The notes: generated by a model from the sequence alone, not told the origin. A DNA stretch of 64,000 nucleotides from Desertimonas sp963772825 (GCA_963772825.1 CAVYYX010000011.1:186001-250000); one strand, 5' to 3'; positions 1 to 9,110 are shown, numbered from the stretch's first letter. Made by a program: numbers and translations.

Positions 1-1
1 C

Positions 2-2422
2 GGCCACGCCTCCAACTTCATCTTCCCCACCGACCACAACAAGGAGATGGCCCTGCTGACGCTGGAGAGCCAGCGGCAGTACGTGGCGATGGACATGAAC
101 TCGACGTGCGGCGGCATCGAGGTCGCCCGCACGCCGGAGCGGATGGAGGAGTTCAACCGCCGGATGACGTCAGCGACGGCGTGGGGTATCGAATCGCGAC
201 TGCTCACACCGGTCGAGGTCAACGAGCTCGTGCCGTTCCTCGACGAGGAGGTCGTGCTCGGCGGGTTCTACACGCCGAGCGTCTCGGTGGTCGACTCGTT
301 GGAGAGCGGCACGTTGATGCGCGAGGAGGCGGTCGCCAAGGGTGCCCTGCAGGTCTTCGCCACCACGGAGGTGCTCGACATCGAGGTCGAACCGTCCGGC
401 GATCGACCCGTCGTGCGCGCCGTCGTCACCGACAGGGGGCGCATCGAGTGCGAGTACGTGGTGATCGCCTGCGGCGTGTGGAGCCCGCGCCTCGCGGCGA
501 TGGCCGGAGCGACGATCCCGTTGACCCCGGCGGTGCATCAGATGGCCGATGTCGGGCCGATCGACGTGCTCGTGGAGACGAACAGAGAGGTCGCCTACCC
601 GATCGTTCGCGACATGGACACGTTCTGCTACGAGCGGCAATCCGCCGGTTCGATGGAGGTCGGCTCGTACGCCCACCGGCCGATCTTCCACCATCCCGAC
701 GACATCCCCTCCAACGAGGAGTCGGCGCTCAGCCCGACCGAGCTGCCGTTCACCGCCGACGACTTCGATCCGCAACTCGAGGGCGCCCTGGAGCTGATGG
801 GCGAGATCCTCGAGACGGCCGAGATCCGCTATGCGATCAACGGCTTGCTGTCCCTGACGCCCGACGCCATGCCGGTGCTCGGCGAGACCGTCGAGGTCGC
901 CAACCTGTGGAGCGCCGCGGCGGTGTGGATCAAGGAGGGTCCCGGTATCGCCCAGCTCGTCGCCGAGTGGATGACGTACGGGTATCCGCACCTCTGCGAC
1001 CCGCACAGCAGCGACATCAGCCGGTTCTACCCGCACGAGCGCACCGAGCACCACATCGTCGCCCGTTGCGCCGAGCATTACAACAAGACCTACGGCATCG
1101 TCCACCCGCGAGAGCAGTGGGGGACCGAGCGGGGCATGCGGCGCAGTCCGTTCTACCCACGCGAGGAAGCGCTCGGAGCGGTGTTCTTCGACGCACACGG
1201 TTGGGAGCGCCCACAGTGGTACGAGAGCAACGCCGCGTTGTTCGACAAGTACCCGGCGGCCAACACGCCGCGGCCCCACGAGTGGGACGCCCGGTGGTGG
1301 TCGCCGATCACCAACGCCGAGCACCTGGCGATGCGCGACAGCGTCGGTATGGTCGATCTCACGGCGTTCAACGAGTTCGACGTCGAGGGGCCGGGCGCCG
1401 CCGCCGGGCTGCAGCACATCGTCGTCAACAACGTCGACGTGGCGGTCGGCAAGTCGATTTACACACCGCTGCTCACCCCACACGGCGGGTTCCGTGGCGA
1501 CCTCACGATCCAGCGGCTCGGCGAGGAGCATTTCCGGATCATCACCGGGGCGTTCGACGGGGGCCGGGACCACTATTGGTTCCGCAAGCACCTCCCGGTC
1601 GACGGCTCGGTGACGTTCACGGACCGAACGTCGTCGTTGTGCACCCTCGGGCTGTGGGGACCCGATTCGGCGTCGGTGTTGGCCAAGGTGGTCACTCCGG
1701 AGCGACGCCACACGGGTGCCCGGGTGGACGTCTCGCAGGCGGAGTTCCCGTACGGCTCGGTGCGCGACCTGCTGATCGACGGGATCCCGTGCACCTTGTT
1801 CCGGATCTCCTACGTCGGGGAGAACGGATGGGAGATCTACACACAGGTCGAGCACGGCTTGCGGCTGTGGGACACGATCGCCGCGGCGGGCGAGGAGTTC
1901 GGCATCGTGCCCGTGGGCATCGGGGTGTACGCCGTGACCGGGCGCATCGAGAAGGGCTACCGGTTGATGGGCGCCGAATTGGAGAGCGAGTACGACCCCG
2001 TCGAGGCGGGTCTCGCTCGCCCCAAGGTGAAGTCGGCCGACTTCATCGGCAAGGAGGCCTACCTCGCCGCTCGCGCCCGTGCCGAGGCCGATGGTCCAGC
2101 GGCGACGTTGTGCACGCTGACGATGCTCGACCACACGTCGGCGGCCGGCATCGCGCGATACCCGGTCGGCGGCAACGAGCCGATCCTGACGCTCGAAGGC
2201 GAGCGCATCGTCGACGCCAAGGGTCGCGTGTCCCGGGTGACGACGGCGGGTGCAGCGCCCTCGTTGGACGCCTACCTGCTGATGGCCTACCTGCCGCCCC
2301 AGCACGCCGTCGAAGGCACCGAGCTGCGCGTGATGTACATGAACGAGCTGTTTCCCGTCGTCGTGTCGCGGGTCGGCAGCAAGCCACTGTTCGACCCCGA
2401 TGACACCCGCATGAAGTCGTGA
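2..2422 (+). CDS. Dimethylglycine/sarcosine dehydrogenase-like FAD oxidoreductase with GcvT domain (5' partial)
   Basis: The reading frame is open from the first bases, so the N-terminus with the FAD dinucleotide-binding glycines lies outside the window; about 806 residues are visible. The first ~330 residues are the rest of a DAO-type flavin domain (YVVIACGVWSPRLAAMAG is typical). They are followed by a short linker domain and a GcvT-like folate-binding aminomethyltransferase domain (about 390-790; RISYVGENGWEIYTQ, KGYRLMGAELESEYDP). This is the architecture of dimethylglycine or sarcosine dehydrogenases, which oxidise N-methyl groups and pass one-carbon units to tetrahydrofolate. Its stop overlaps the etfB start (GTGA), so electrons very probably go to the ETF encoded next. 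The exact substrate cannot be read from sequence. Confidence 0.85.
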   Translation, partial: GHASNFIFPTDHNKEMALLTLESQRQYVAMDMNSTCGGIEVARTPERMEEFNRRMTSATAWGIESRLLTPVEVNELVPFLDEEVVLGGFYTPSVSVVDSLESGTLMREEAVAKGALQVFATTEVLDIEVEPSGDRPVVRAVVTDRGRIECEYVVIACGVWSPRLAAMAGATIPLTPAVHQMADVGPIDVLVETNREVAYPIVRDMDTFCYERQSAGSMEVGSYAHRPIFHHPDDIPSNEESALSPTELPFTADDFDPQLEGALELMGEILETAEIRYAINGLLSLTPDAMPVLGETVEVANLWSAAAVWIKEGPGIAQLVAEWMTYGYPHLCDPHSSDISRFYPHERTEHHIVARCAEHYNKTYGIVHPREQWGTERGMRRSPFYPREEALGAVFFDAHGWERPQWYESNAALFDKYPAANTPRPHEWDARWWSPITNAEHLAMRDSVGMVDLTAFNEFDVEGPGAAAGLQHIVVNNVDVAVGKSIYTPLLTPHGGFRGDLTIQRLGEEHFRIITGAFDGGRDHYWFRKHLPVDGSVTFTDRTSSLCTLGLWGPDSASVLAKVVTPERRHTGARVDVSQAEFPYGSVRDLLIDGIPCTLFRISYVGENGWEIYTQVEHGLRLWDTIAAAGEEFGIVPVGIGVYAVTGRIEKGYRLMGAELESEYDPVEAGLARPKVKSADFIGKEAYLAARARAEADGPAATLCTLTMLDHTSAAGIARYPVGGNEPILTLEGERIVDAKGRVSRVTTAGAAPSLDAYLLMAYLPPQHAVEGTELRVMYMNELFPVVVSRVGSKPLFDPDDTRMKS

Positions 2423-3183
2423 GGATCCTTGTTTGTGTGAAGCGCGTGCCGGCGCCCGGCTCGCGCATCAACGTCACTCCTGACGGGCTGGCCGTCGACA
2501 CGTCGTTCCTCGGCTTCACCACGAGCCCGCACGAGGAGTGCGCGGTCGAGGCGGCGGTCCAGCTCGTCGAGCAGCACGGCGGACGCTCGACGGTGCTGAC
2601 GGTTGGCCCGCCGGAGGCCGAGGAGCAGCTGCGCTACGCCGTCAGTGTCGGCGTCGACGACGCCGTGCTGGTGCCCACGGATGGGATGGACTGGGACCCT
2701 CAGCGCACGGCGTCGGCCATCGTCGACGCGGTCTCCGCGCTCGAGGCGGACGCGCCCTTCGACCTCGTCCTGTTCGGCAACGAGTCGGCCGACTCCGGCG
2801 GCTTCCAGGTCGGCATCCGCGTCGCCCGGGCCCTCGGTCGGCCGGTCGTCAACGGCGCCAAGGCGCTGTCGATCGACGAGCGGGGTGTGCGAGTCGAGCG
2901 GGAGACCGATGCCGGCCGGGTCGTGTTCGAGCTGCCGACCCCGGCGGTCGTCGGGGTCAAGGAGGGCATCAACCTGCCGCGGTACCCGACGATGAAGGGG
3001 CGCCTGGCGTCCAAGAAGGTTGCTGTCACGACGATCGAGCCGGCCGCGGCACCGGGTGGCCAGCGACTGGTGTCCCTGGAGACACCCCCGGAACAGGCGA
3101 GTCACACGGTCGTGCTCGGGCAGGGTGCCGACGCCGCCCCGGCGGTCGTCGACCTGCTGAGTGAGATCGGGGTGCTCCCGTGA
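2419..3183 (+). CDS. etfB: Electron transfer flavoprotein subunit beta
   Basis: 254 residues, the usual length for EtfB. The N-terminus MRILVCVKRVPAPGS is characteristic, as is the segment around VGVKEGINLPRYPTMKGRL. The protein pairs with EtfA to carry electrons from flavin dehydrogenases to the membrane ETF-quinone oxidoreductase. The GTG start at 2419 overlaps the TGA of the upstream dehydrogenase, and its own stop overlaps the etfA start in the same way. The three genes therefore form one translationally coupled operon, which ties this ETF to the upstream demethylating dehydrogenase. Confidence 0.95.
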   Translation: MRILVCVKRVPAPGSRINVTPDGLAVDTSFLGFTTSPHEECAVEAAVQLVEQHGGRSTVLTVGPPEAEEQLRYAVSVGVDDAVLVPTDGMDWDPQRTASAIVDAVSALEADAPFDLVLFGNESADSGGFQVGIRVARALGRPVVNGAKALSIDERGVRVERETDAGRVVFELPTPAVVGVKEGINLPRYPTMKGRLASKKVAVTTIEPAAAPGGQRLVSLETPPEQASHTVVLGQGADAAPAVVDLLSEIGVLP

Positions 3184-4142
3184 GTCGTGTTCTCGTGCTC
3201 GTCGAGCACGATCGCGGGACGATCGCGCCGGCGGCGTTGGAGGCGATGACGTTCGCTCGCTCGCTCGGCGAGGTCGTCGCCCTGACCGTCGGGGCGGCAG
3301 CCGATCGGCTCGCTGCGCAGCTCGGGGAGTACGGGGCGACCGAGGTGCACCAGGCTCACCACGGACTGCTCGATGACTACAACCCCGAGGCGTGCGGTGA
3401 CGTGCTCGCGGCGGCGGTGCGCTTCCTGTCGCCGGACTTCGTGGTTGCGACGGGCACCGACGTGGGCAACGAGGTGCTGGCCCATGCGGCGGCCGTGCTC
3501 GACGTGCCGATGGTTGCCAACTGTCTGACCGTCGAGGCGACGGCGCCGTCGCGCGTTCGCCGGGTGCGCTGGGGTGGGTCACTCATCGAGACCGCCGAGG
3601 TCGGCTCACACCCGTGCCTGCTCACCGTGGCCGACCATGCCGTCGCTGCCTCGCCCGCCGAGACGCCGGCGCTGGGCACGCCACGACCGTTCGACGCCGA
3701 GATCGATCCCGGTGTCGCCCGCAGCGCGGTGATCGAGCGGGTCGAACGGGCGGCAGGGGTGACGCTGGCGACGGCTCGTGTCGTGGTCGGCGGCGGCCGC
3801 GGCGTCGGCTCGGCGGAGGGCTTCGCCGAGCTCGAGGAGCTCGCCGGGTTGCTCGGCGGCATCGTCGGGTGCTCGCGGGTGGTGACGAACAACGGCTGGC
3901 GCAAGCACACCGACCAGGTCGGCCAGACCGGCACGCGCATCGCCCCGGAGATCTACATCGCCTGTGGCATCTCCGGGGCGATCCAGCACTGGGTCGGGGC
4001 GATGTCGTCGAAGCGCATCCTGGCGATCAACACCGACCCCGCCGCCAACCTCGTCACGAAGGCCGACTATGCCGTGATCGGCGATCTCCACGAGATCGTC
4101 CCGGCGATCACCGCCGAGATCCGCCGCCGCGCCGCCGGCTAA
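3180..4142 (+). CDS. etfA: Electron transfer flavoprotein subunit alpha
   Basis: 320 residues. The C-terminal FAD-binding half is classic EtfA: VVGGGRGVGSAEGF, VGQTGTRIAPEIYIACGISG and AINTDPAANLVTKADY. It binds the FAD of the ETF heterodimer and completes the electron carrier begun by EtfB. The GTG start overlaps the etfB TGA by four bases, so translation is coupled. The gene ends with TAA and is followed by a palindromic repeat (4159-4235) before tRNA-Ala. Confidence 0.95.
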   Translation: MSRVLVLVEHDRGTIAPAALEAMTFARSLGEVVALTVGAAADRLAAQLGEYGATEVHQAHHGLLDDYNPEACGDVLAAAVRFLSPDFVVATGTDVGNEVLAHAAAVLDVPMVANCLTVEATAPSRVRRVRWGGSLIETAEVGSHPCLLTVADHAVAASPAETPALGTPRPFDAEIDPGVARSAVIERVERAAGVTLATARVVVGGGRGVGSAEGFAELEELAGLLGGIVGCSRVVTNNGWRKHTDQVGQTGTRIAPEIYIACGISGAIQHWVGAMSSKRILAINTDPAANLVTKADYAVIGDLHEIVPAITAEIRRRAAG

Positions 4143-4158
4143 GGACGTAGAACAGTCC

Positions 4159-4235
4159 GATCTGGGCGGCCAACAGCCGGGATTCCGGACCGATCGCCGC
4201 CCAGATCGCCGTGTGGACCGATCGCCGCCCAGATT
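4159..4235. repeat. Intergenic palindromic repeat, family B copy 1
   Basis: GATCTGGGCGGC (4159-4170) has a perfect inverted partner GCCGCCCAGATC (4196-4207). A 20-bp unit beginning GGACCGATCGCCGCCC occurs twice as a perfect direct repeat (4187-4206 and 4215-4234). A diverged copy with the same order of arms lies at 60090-60165. It sits 3' of etfA, so a transcript-end or processing hairpin is likely. Confidence 0.75.
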
Positions 4236-4287
4236 GAGACCGTTTGATCGGTCGGTGGCGATTGGTATCGTCGAGGGCCGCACACGC

Positions 4288-4360
4288 GGGGCTGTAGCTC
4301 AGTTGGTAGAGCGCATCCATGGCATGGATGAGGCCAGGGGTTCAATTCCCCTCAGCTCCA
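4288..4360 (+). tRNA. tRNA-Ala (anticodon GGC)
   Basis: A full 73-nt cloverleaf can be drawn. The acceptor GGGGCTG pairs with CAGCTCC and includes the G3:U70 wobble that defines alanine tRNAs. The D-arm is GCTC/GAGC, the anticodon stem is CATCC/GGATG with loop ATGGCAT (anticodon GGC at 4321-4323), and the T-arm is AGGGG-TTCAATT-CCCCT. The discriminator is A at 4360. CCA is not encoded. Confidence 0.97.
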
Positions 4361-4406
4361 CTTCGTCGCTCGCCTGGGGGCTCGCTCCTTCGTGGAGCTT
4401 CGCTCC

Positions 4407-4456
4407 GCCGTTTTCTCTGCCTCCGGCGGCCGTTCAGGCGCCACGGAGGCTTACCC
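4407..4456. repeat. Dispersed repeat, family E copy 1 (3' of tRNA-Ala)
   Basis: About 50 bp starting GCCGTTTTCTCTGCCTCCGG and running through GTTCAGGCGCCACGGAGGC. It is nearly identical to 37439-37487, which lies at the same distance downstream of tRNA-Val. Both are preceded by a tract rich in TCGCTCGC. Shorter inverted relatives lie at 35416-35441 and 37275-37300. Confidence 0.7.
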
Positions 4457-4563
4457 CGCCGGTGCTCTGCACGTCGGTGGTCGGGTTCACCATCGCACGT
4501 TGCGGTGCTGGGACCGGTCTACTGTTCTGCCATGAACCCGAATCGTTCGCGCCGGAGCATCCG

Positions 4564-4983
4564 ATGATCCGGTGGCTGATCTCGATTGCGCTGCACCTCG
4601 GTGCCAACTTCGTCGGCCTGCTGATCGCCGACGTCGTGCTCGATGACCTCAGCATCCAGTGGGAGGTGTACATCTTCGCCGTGGCGTTCTTCACGCTGGT
4701 CGAGGTGATCGCCGGCCCGCTGATCACGAAGATGGCGCTCACGAACGTGCCGGCGCTGCGCGGGGGCATCGCCCTCGTCACGACGTTGGTCGGTCTGATC
4801 GTGACCGACCTCATCTTCGACGGGTTCAGCATCACCGGTGGCTGGACCTGGCTCGCCGCCACGGTCATCGTCTGGCTCGGCGGCGTGCTCGCGGCCATCG
4901 TGCTACCGCTGATCTTCCTGCGCAACGTGCGGGAAGAGAACAAGCAGGCGCCGCCGGCCGCGGATCGCACCTGGGCGCCCTGA
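4564..4983 (+). CDS. Small membrane protein, four predicted TM segments (holin-superfamily-IV-like)
   Basis: 139 residues from the ATG at 4564 (MIRWLISIALHLGANFVGL). Four hydrophobic stretches span roughly residues 4-24, 36-58, 66-86 and 96-118, ending in a charged tail (NVREENKQAPP). The layout resembles the 4-TMS small membrane or phage-holin-like family, which is common in actinobacteria as a protein of unknown role. No catalytic motif is visible. Longer open frames upstream run through the tRNA and are not credible starts. Function unknown. Confidence 0.7.
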   Translation: MIRWLISIALHLGANFVGLLIADVVLDDLSIQWEVYIFAVAFFTLVEVIAGPLITKMALTNVPALRGGIALVTTLVGLIVTDLIFDGFSITGGWTWLAATVIVWLGGVLAAIVLPLIFLRNVREENKQAPPAADRTWAP

Positions 4984-5013
4984 CGCCGACGTCGTAGCCG
5001 TCGAACCGCCGGG

Positions 5014-5970
5014 TCACCACGCCACCTCGGAGCAACCGGTGTGATCGATCGGCTCGATCTGCAGCGTCGCGTGGCCGATCCGGTAGCGCGTCAGCAGCAG
5101 CTCTCGCGCTGCGTCGAGCACCCCGTGCGAATCGCTGCCGTCGGCGACGCGCAGATGCGCCGATGCCACTTCCATGTCCGAAGTCAGGGTCCACACGTGC
5201 AGGTCGTGCACGTCGACGACCCCGTCGATGGCCGACAGTTCCCCGGCGACGGCGTCGAGGTCGAGGCCGGGCGGCGCCGACTGCATGACGATCCGCAACG
5301 CTCGGGCCGCGAGACGCCACGCCCGGGGCAGGATCCACACGCCGATGGCGATGGCGATCGCAGGGTCGACCCATGACCACCCCGTCGCCGAGATGACCAC
5401 GGCGCCGACGATCACGGCGAATGAGCCGACGGTGTCCGAGAGCACCTCGAGGTAGGCGCCTTCGACGTTGAGCGACTCCTTGGAACCTGCGCGCAACAAG
5501 ACGAAGGCCACGAGGTTGGCGAGCAGGCCGAGCACGGCGACGACCAACATCGTCGTCTGATCGATCTCTGGCGAGTCGCCGAAGCGGCCGATCGCCTCGA
5601 TCACGACGTAGGCCGCGACGGCGGCGAGCAGCACGGCGTTCGCCAGGGCGGCGAGGATCTCCAGGCGATAGAGCCCGAACGTGCGGTGTCGTCGTTCGCT
5701 GCCTCGACTCGCAAGTTGGATGGCGGCGAGCGCCATGCCGACGCCGATGACATCGGTGACCATGTGCCCGGCGTCGGACAGCAACGCCAGCGAATTGGAG
5801 AGCAGCCCGGCGACGACCTCGACGACCATGAACGCCGCGAGCAGGACGAACGCCGCCAGCAGCGGACCCTTGTGCCGTTCACCTGCCCGGATCGAGATGT
5901 GGCTGTGCGTCTCGCGTCCGTGCTCGTCGTGGCCAGCCACCCGTTCAGTGTGCCGCGTGTTCCCTGTCAC
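5014..5970 (-). CDS. Cation diffusion facilitator (CzcD/ZitB-like metal efflux)
   Basis: 318 residues with a His-rich cytoplasmic N-terminus (GHDEHGRETHSH). Six TM segments follow, with the metal-site signature LSDAGHMVTD in TM2 and a matching LSD in TM5 (LEVLSDTVGS), then a cytoplasmic C-terminal domain with VVDVHDLHVW. These are hallmarks of CDF proton antiporters exporting Zn2+, Cd2+ or Co2+. The TM5 site has Glu where many members have His, which may change metal preference. An alternative GTG start at 5940 would remove ten residues. It stands alone, divergent from the sigma factor. Confidence 0.92.
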   Translation of the reverse strand: MTGNTRHTERVAGHDEHGRETHSHISIRAGERHKGPLLAAFVLLAAFMVVEVVAGLLSNSLALLSDAGHMVTDVIGVGMALAAIQLASRGSERRHRTFGLYRLEILAALANAVLLAAVAAYVVIEAIGRFGDSPEIDQTTMLVVAVLGLLANLVAFVLLRAGSKESLNVEGAYLEVLSDTVGSFAVIVGAVVISATGWSWVDPAIAIAIGVWILPRAWRLAARALRIVMQSAPPGLDLDAVAGELSAIDGVVDVHDLHVWTLTSDMEVASAHLRVADGSDSHGVLDAARELLLTRYRIGHATLQIEPIDHTGCSEVAW

Positions 5971-6008
5971 GTCCTTCGTCGATCCGACCCTCGGTAGATT
6001 GCCGGGCG

Positions 6009-6995
6009 ATGGGGACCACGCAGACGTCGTCCCGACCGTCCATCGACGACGTCCTCACTCCGGCGCACCGTGCCGAGCTCACCGGCTTCTGTTACCGAAT
6101 GCTCGGTTCGGCGTTCGATGCTGAGGACGCTGTGCAGGAGACCTTCACCCGTGCCTGGCGGGCCTACGACCGATTCGAGGGTCGTTCCGAGGTGCGTACC
6201 TGGCTCTATCGGATCGCCAGCAACGTGTGCTTCGACACGCTGCGCGGCCGACAGCGCCGCGCCCTGCCGATGGAGATGACCGGGTCGACGCCGGCATCCG
6301 ACGGGCTGATCGGCGTGCCGCTCCCGGAGAGCGCGTTCGTCGAACCGGCCCCCGGCAACAGCGTGTCGACGCGCCCCAGCGACCCGGCCGAGGCCGCCGC
6401 CGAGCGAGAGTCGATCCGTCTCGCGTTCGTCGCCGCCCTCCAGCACCTGCCGCCGCAGCAGCGCGCCGTGCTGATCCTGCGCGACGTCTTGAAGTGGCAC
6501 GCCAGCGAAGTGGCCGAGTTGCTCGACACGACGGTCGCCGGCGTCAACAGCGCACTCCAGCGGGCGCACGCCACGATGAACGCCCGGCAGCGCGCCGAGG
6601 TGCCGACGGTCGAGCCGGATGACGAGGCGCAGGGCGAGCTGCTCGCCAGGTACGTCGACGCCTTCGAGCGCTACGACATCGAAGCGCTGACGGCGCTGAT
6701 CGCTGCAGACGCGACGCAATCGATGCCGCCGTGGGCGATGTGGCTGGAAGGGCGTGACGAGATCCTCGCCTGGTGGCAAGGCATCGGCGCCGGGTGTCGG
6801 GGGTCACGATTGATCGTCACCGAGGCCAACGGTTCGGTCGCCTTGGGGCAGTACAAGATCGACCCGGCGGGTGGCCACGCCCCGTGGGCGCTGCAGATGG
6901 TGCGCTGGGGACCCGATGGGATCGCCGAGTTCACCTTCTATCTCGACGCGGCGCGCCTGTTTCCGCTGTTCGGCCTCCCCGCTCACCTCGACTGA
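6009..6995 (+). CDS. ECF sigma factor with SnoaL-like C-terminal domain (SigX5/SigG type)
   Basis: 328 residues. Sigma region 2 covers about 20-90 (FDAEDAVQETFTRAWRAYDRF, RTWLYRIASNVCFDTLRGR). Region 4 covers about 140-195 (LPPQQRAVLILRDVLKWHASEVAELL). A SnoaL/NTF2-like domain fills the rest (about 205-320). This matches the TIGR02960-type family of extracytoplasmic-function factors, in which the C-terminal domain is thought to regulate the sigma part in place of a separate anti-sigma gene. No anti-sigma factor is adjacent. Its 3' end overlaps the convergent histidine kinase gene by 13 bp. Confidence 0.9.
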   Translation: MGTTQTSSRPSIDDVLTPAHRAELTGFCYRMLGSAFDAEDAVQETFTRAWRAYDRFEGRSEVRTWLYRIASNVCFDTLRGRQRRALPMEMTGSTPASDGLIGVPLPESAFVEPAPGNSVSTRPSDPAEAAAERESIRLAFVAALQHLPPQQRAVLILRDVLKWHASEVAELLDTTVAGVNSALQRAHATMNARQRAEVPTVEPDDEAQGELLARYVDAFERYDIEALTALIAADATQSMPPWAMWLEGRDEILAWWQGIGAGCRGSRLIVTEANGSVALGQYKIDPAGGHAPWALQMVRWGPDGIAEFTFYLDAARLFPLFGLPAHLD

Positions 6996-8398
6996 TCTTC
7001 GGCGACGGGAATCGTCAGGCGGACCGACGTGCCCTTGCCGGCCTCGCTGTCGATCTCCACGGAGCCACCATGGGCGGACACGGTGGCGTCGACGATCGAC
7101 AGCCCCAGTCCGGTACCGCCACGGTGGCGCGAGCGCGATGGGTCGGCGCGAAAGAACCGTTCGGTGACCCGCTCTGCCACTTCCGCGGACATGCCCTGGC
7201 CGCGATCGTCGACGGCGATCGTCGCCGACGTGTCGTCGCGGTCGACACGAATCGTCACCGGTACGTCCACCGCCGTGTGCACGAGGGCATTGCCGACGAC
7301 GTTGGCGATCACCTGACGGAGGCGATCTTCGTCGCCATCAACGATGATCGGCGACGTCGCGATGTCGAGGGCGATCGGCCGTCCCGGCGACGTCGCCCTG
7401 GCGTCGTCAGCTGCATCGCGAGCGAGTGCCGACAGATCGACTCGCCGGACCTCGAGTGGCCGCTGCTCGTCGAGTCGCGCCAACGCCAGCATGTCCTCGA
7501 CGAGCCGGCCGATGCGGGCGGCTTCCTGTTCGGTGCGGCGCATCGCGTCGTCGAGGGCCGCCGGTTCGGCGAGGCCGCCGTGGCGGTACAACTCGGCGTA
7601 TCCCCTGATCGTCGTGACGGGCGTGCGCAACTCGTGGGAGGCGTCGGCGACGAAGCGTCGCAGTCGGGCCTCCGACTCCGCTCGCTCATCGAGTGCCGAC
7701 TCGAGATTGCCGAGCATCGTGTTGAGGGCGACGGCAAGTTCACCGGACTCGGTTCCCGGTGCCGACTCGGGCACCCGGACGGTCAGGTCGCCCCCGGCGA
7801 TGCGGGTTGCGGTGGCGGTCATCTCCTTGACCGGGCGGATCCCGAGGTGGACGACCCACCAGCTGACGAGGCCGAGGGCGGCGAGGATGGCGAGTGAGCC
7901 GATGACCTCGACGAGGAGCAAGCCCGAGATCGTGCGCTGAACGTCGTCGAGCGGGAGGGCGGTGATCGACGTGACGTCGCCGACCGGCCTGGCGAGGACC
8001 CGGTACGTGCCGCCACCCTCTGCAGCATCGACGGTGAAGGTGTTGGTGCCTGACGTCGGCAGGTTGTGGGGGTCGATGTCTGGCGCCTCGTCCTCGTCGC
8101 CGCCGACGTTCGGGGCGAAGACGGTCACGAGGTTCCCATCCGCGTCGACGTAGCCCTGAAACGCGTCGCTGCGGCGCTCTGGCGCGCCGTCCGGTGGGAG
8201 TCCGGGCGGACCGTCGCGGTCTCCTCTTGGTTCACCGAGCCACGGATCCCGACCAGCGCCGCCGGCGTACGACGCCAGCCGATCGTCGATCTCGTCGACG
8301 AGTTGGGCGCGCGTGGTCGAGGTGACGATGACGGCGACGACAACGAGGACGGCGGCCACGAACGCCATGCCGACGAGGAGGCGGGTGCGCAGGTTCAT
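6983..8398 (-). CDS. Two-component sensor histidine kinase (HAMP, HisKA, HATPase)
   Basis: 471 residues from the ATG at 8398, 13 nt after the response-regulator stop. An N-terminal TM helix (about 7-28) is followed by a periplasmic sensor of ~125 residues, a second TM, HAMP, and the H-box FVADASHELRTPVTTIRGYA. The N-box is IANVVGNALVHT and the G-boxes are VDDRGQGM and GGTGLGLSIV. It is a complete kinase of the TcrY/TrcS kind that phosphorylates the partner regulator encoded upstream on the same strand. The signal is unknown. A start further upstream is possible but would extend into the regulator's end. Confidence 0.93.
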   Translation of the reverse strand: MNLRTRLLVGMAFVAAVLVVVAVIVTSTTRAQLVDEIDDRLASYAGGAGRDPWLGEPRGDRDGPPGLPPDGAPERRSDAFQGYVDADGNLVTVFAPNVGGDEDEAPDIDPHNLPTSGTNTFTVDAAEGGGTYRVLARPVGDVTSITALPLDDVQRTISGLLLVEVIGSLAILAALGLVSWWVVHLGIRPVKEMTATATRIAGGDLTVRVPESAPGTESGELAVALNTMLGNLESALDERAESEARLRRFVADASHELRTPVTTIRGYAELYRHGGLAEPAALDDAMRRTEQEAARIGRLVEDMLALARLDEQRPLEVRRVDLSALARDAADDARATSPGRPIALDIATSPIIVDGDEDRLRQVIANVVGNALVHTAVDVPVTIRVDRDDTSATIAVDDRGQGMSAEVAERVTERFFRADPSRSRHRGGTGLGLSIVDATVSAHGGSVEIDSEAGKGTSVRLTIPVAEDQSR

Positions 8399-8414
8399 CG
8401 CACAGCCGCGCCGC

Positions 8415-9110
8415 TCAGTGCACGCGCAGTGCGTAGCCCACACCGCGCAGGGTGTGGATCAGCTTGGGTTCGACGTGGTCGACCTTGCGTCGCAGGTAAC
8501 CGATGTAGGTCTCGACGACGCTGCCGTCGCCGCCGAAGTCGTAGCGCCACACGTGGTCGAGGATCTGCGCCTTGGAGACGACCCGGCCCTGGTTGATCAG
8601 CAGGTAGCGGAGCAGGTTGTACTCGGTGGGCGACAACGCCACGTCCTGGCCTGCCCGCCGGACGCGATGGGCATCGTCGTCCATCACCAAGTCGGCGCAC
8701 TCGAGGACGCTGCCGGGTCGCCGGTCGTCGGACGTGCGACGCAGGACTGCCTGGGCTCGAGCGATCAACTCGTCGAGGCTGAACGGCTTCTGCAGATAGT
8801 CGTCACCCCCGAGCGTGAGGCCGCGGACCTTGTCCTCGGTCGAGTCGCGGGCGGTGAGGAACAGCACGGGTGTGCGGTCACCGTCGGCGCGCAGCCGGCG
8901 GCAGACCTCGAACCCGTCGAGGTCCGGCATCATCACGTCGAGGAGCACGAGATCCGGGCGATCCTTGGAAATCGTGTCGAGGGCCTGGCGGCCGTCGGCA
9001 GCTGTCGACACGGCGAAGCCGTGATGCTGCAGGGCGGCTGCGAGCATCGACCGCAGGTTGTCCTCGTCGTCGACGATGAGCAGATGCTGGCGCTTCACGA
9101 TGACGAGCAT
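8415..9110 (-). CDS. OmpR-family response regulator
   Basis: 231 residues. The receiver domain (about 6-120) has the acidic pair in LLIVDDEDN, the phospho-acceptor Asp in LVLLDVMMPDLDGFEV, and the Lys in YLQKPFSLDEL. The winged-helix DNA-binding domain has ALSPTEYNLLRYLL and ETYIGYLRRKVD. It forms an operon with the kinase at 6983-8398. The ATG at 9110 was chosen because it leaves only a short lead before the first beta-strand; a GTG at 9098 is also possible. The open frame continues far upstream, but that part is antisense to the YceI gene. Confidence 0.95.
   Translation of the reverse strand: MLVIVKRQHLLIVDDEDNLRSMLAAALQHHGFAVSTAADGRQALDTISKDRPDLVLLDVMMPDLDGFEVCRRLRADGDRTPVLFLTARDSTEDKVRGLTLGGDDYLQKPFSLDELIARAQAVLRRTSDDRRPGSVLECADLVMDDDAHRVRRAGQDVALSPTEYNLLRYLLINQGRVVSKAQILDHVWRYDFGGDGSVVETYIGYLRRKVDHVEPKLIHTLRGVGYALRVH

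Noticed and set aside
170..2305. Long minus-strand ORF antisense to the dehydrogenase
   Set aside because: High GC produces long open antisense frames; its product is Arg/Asp/His-rich low-complexity text without any motif, while the plus strand carries a clear enzyme.
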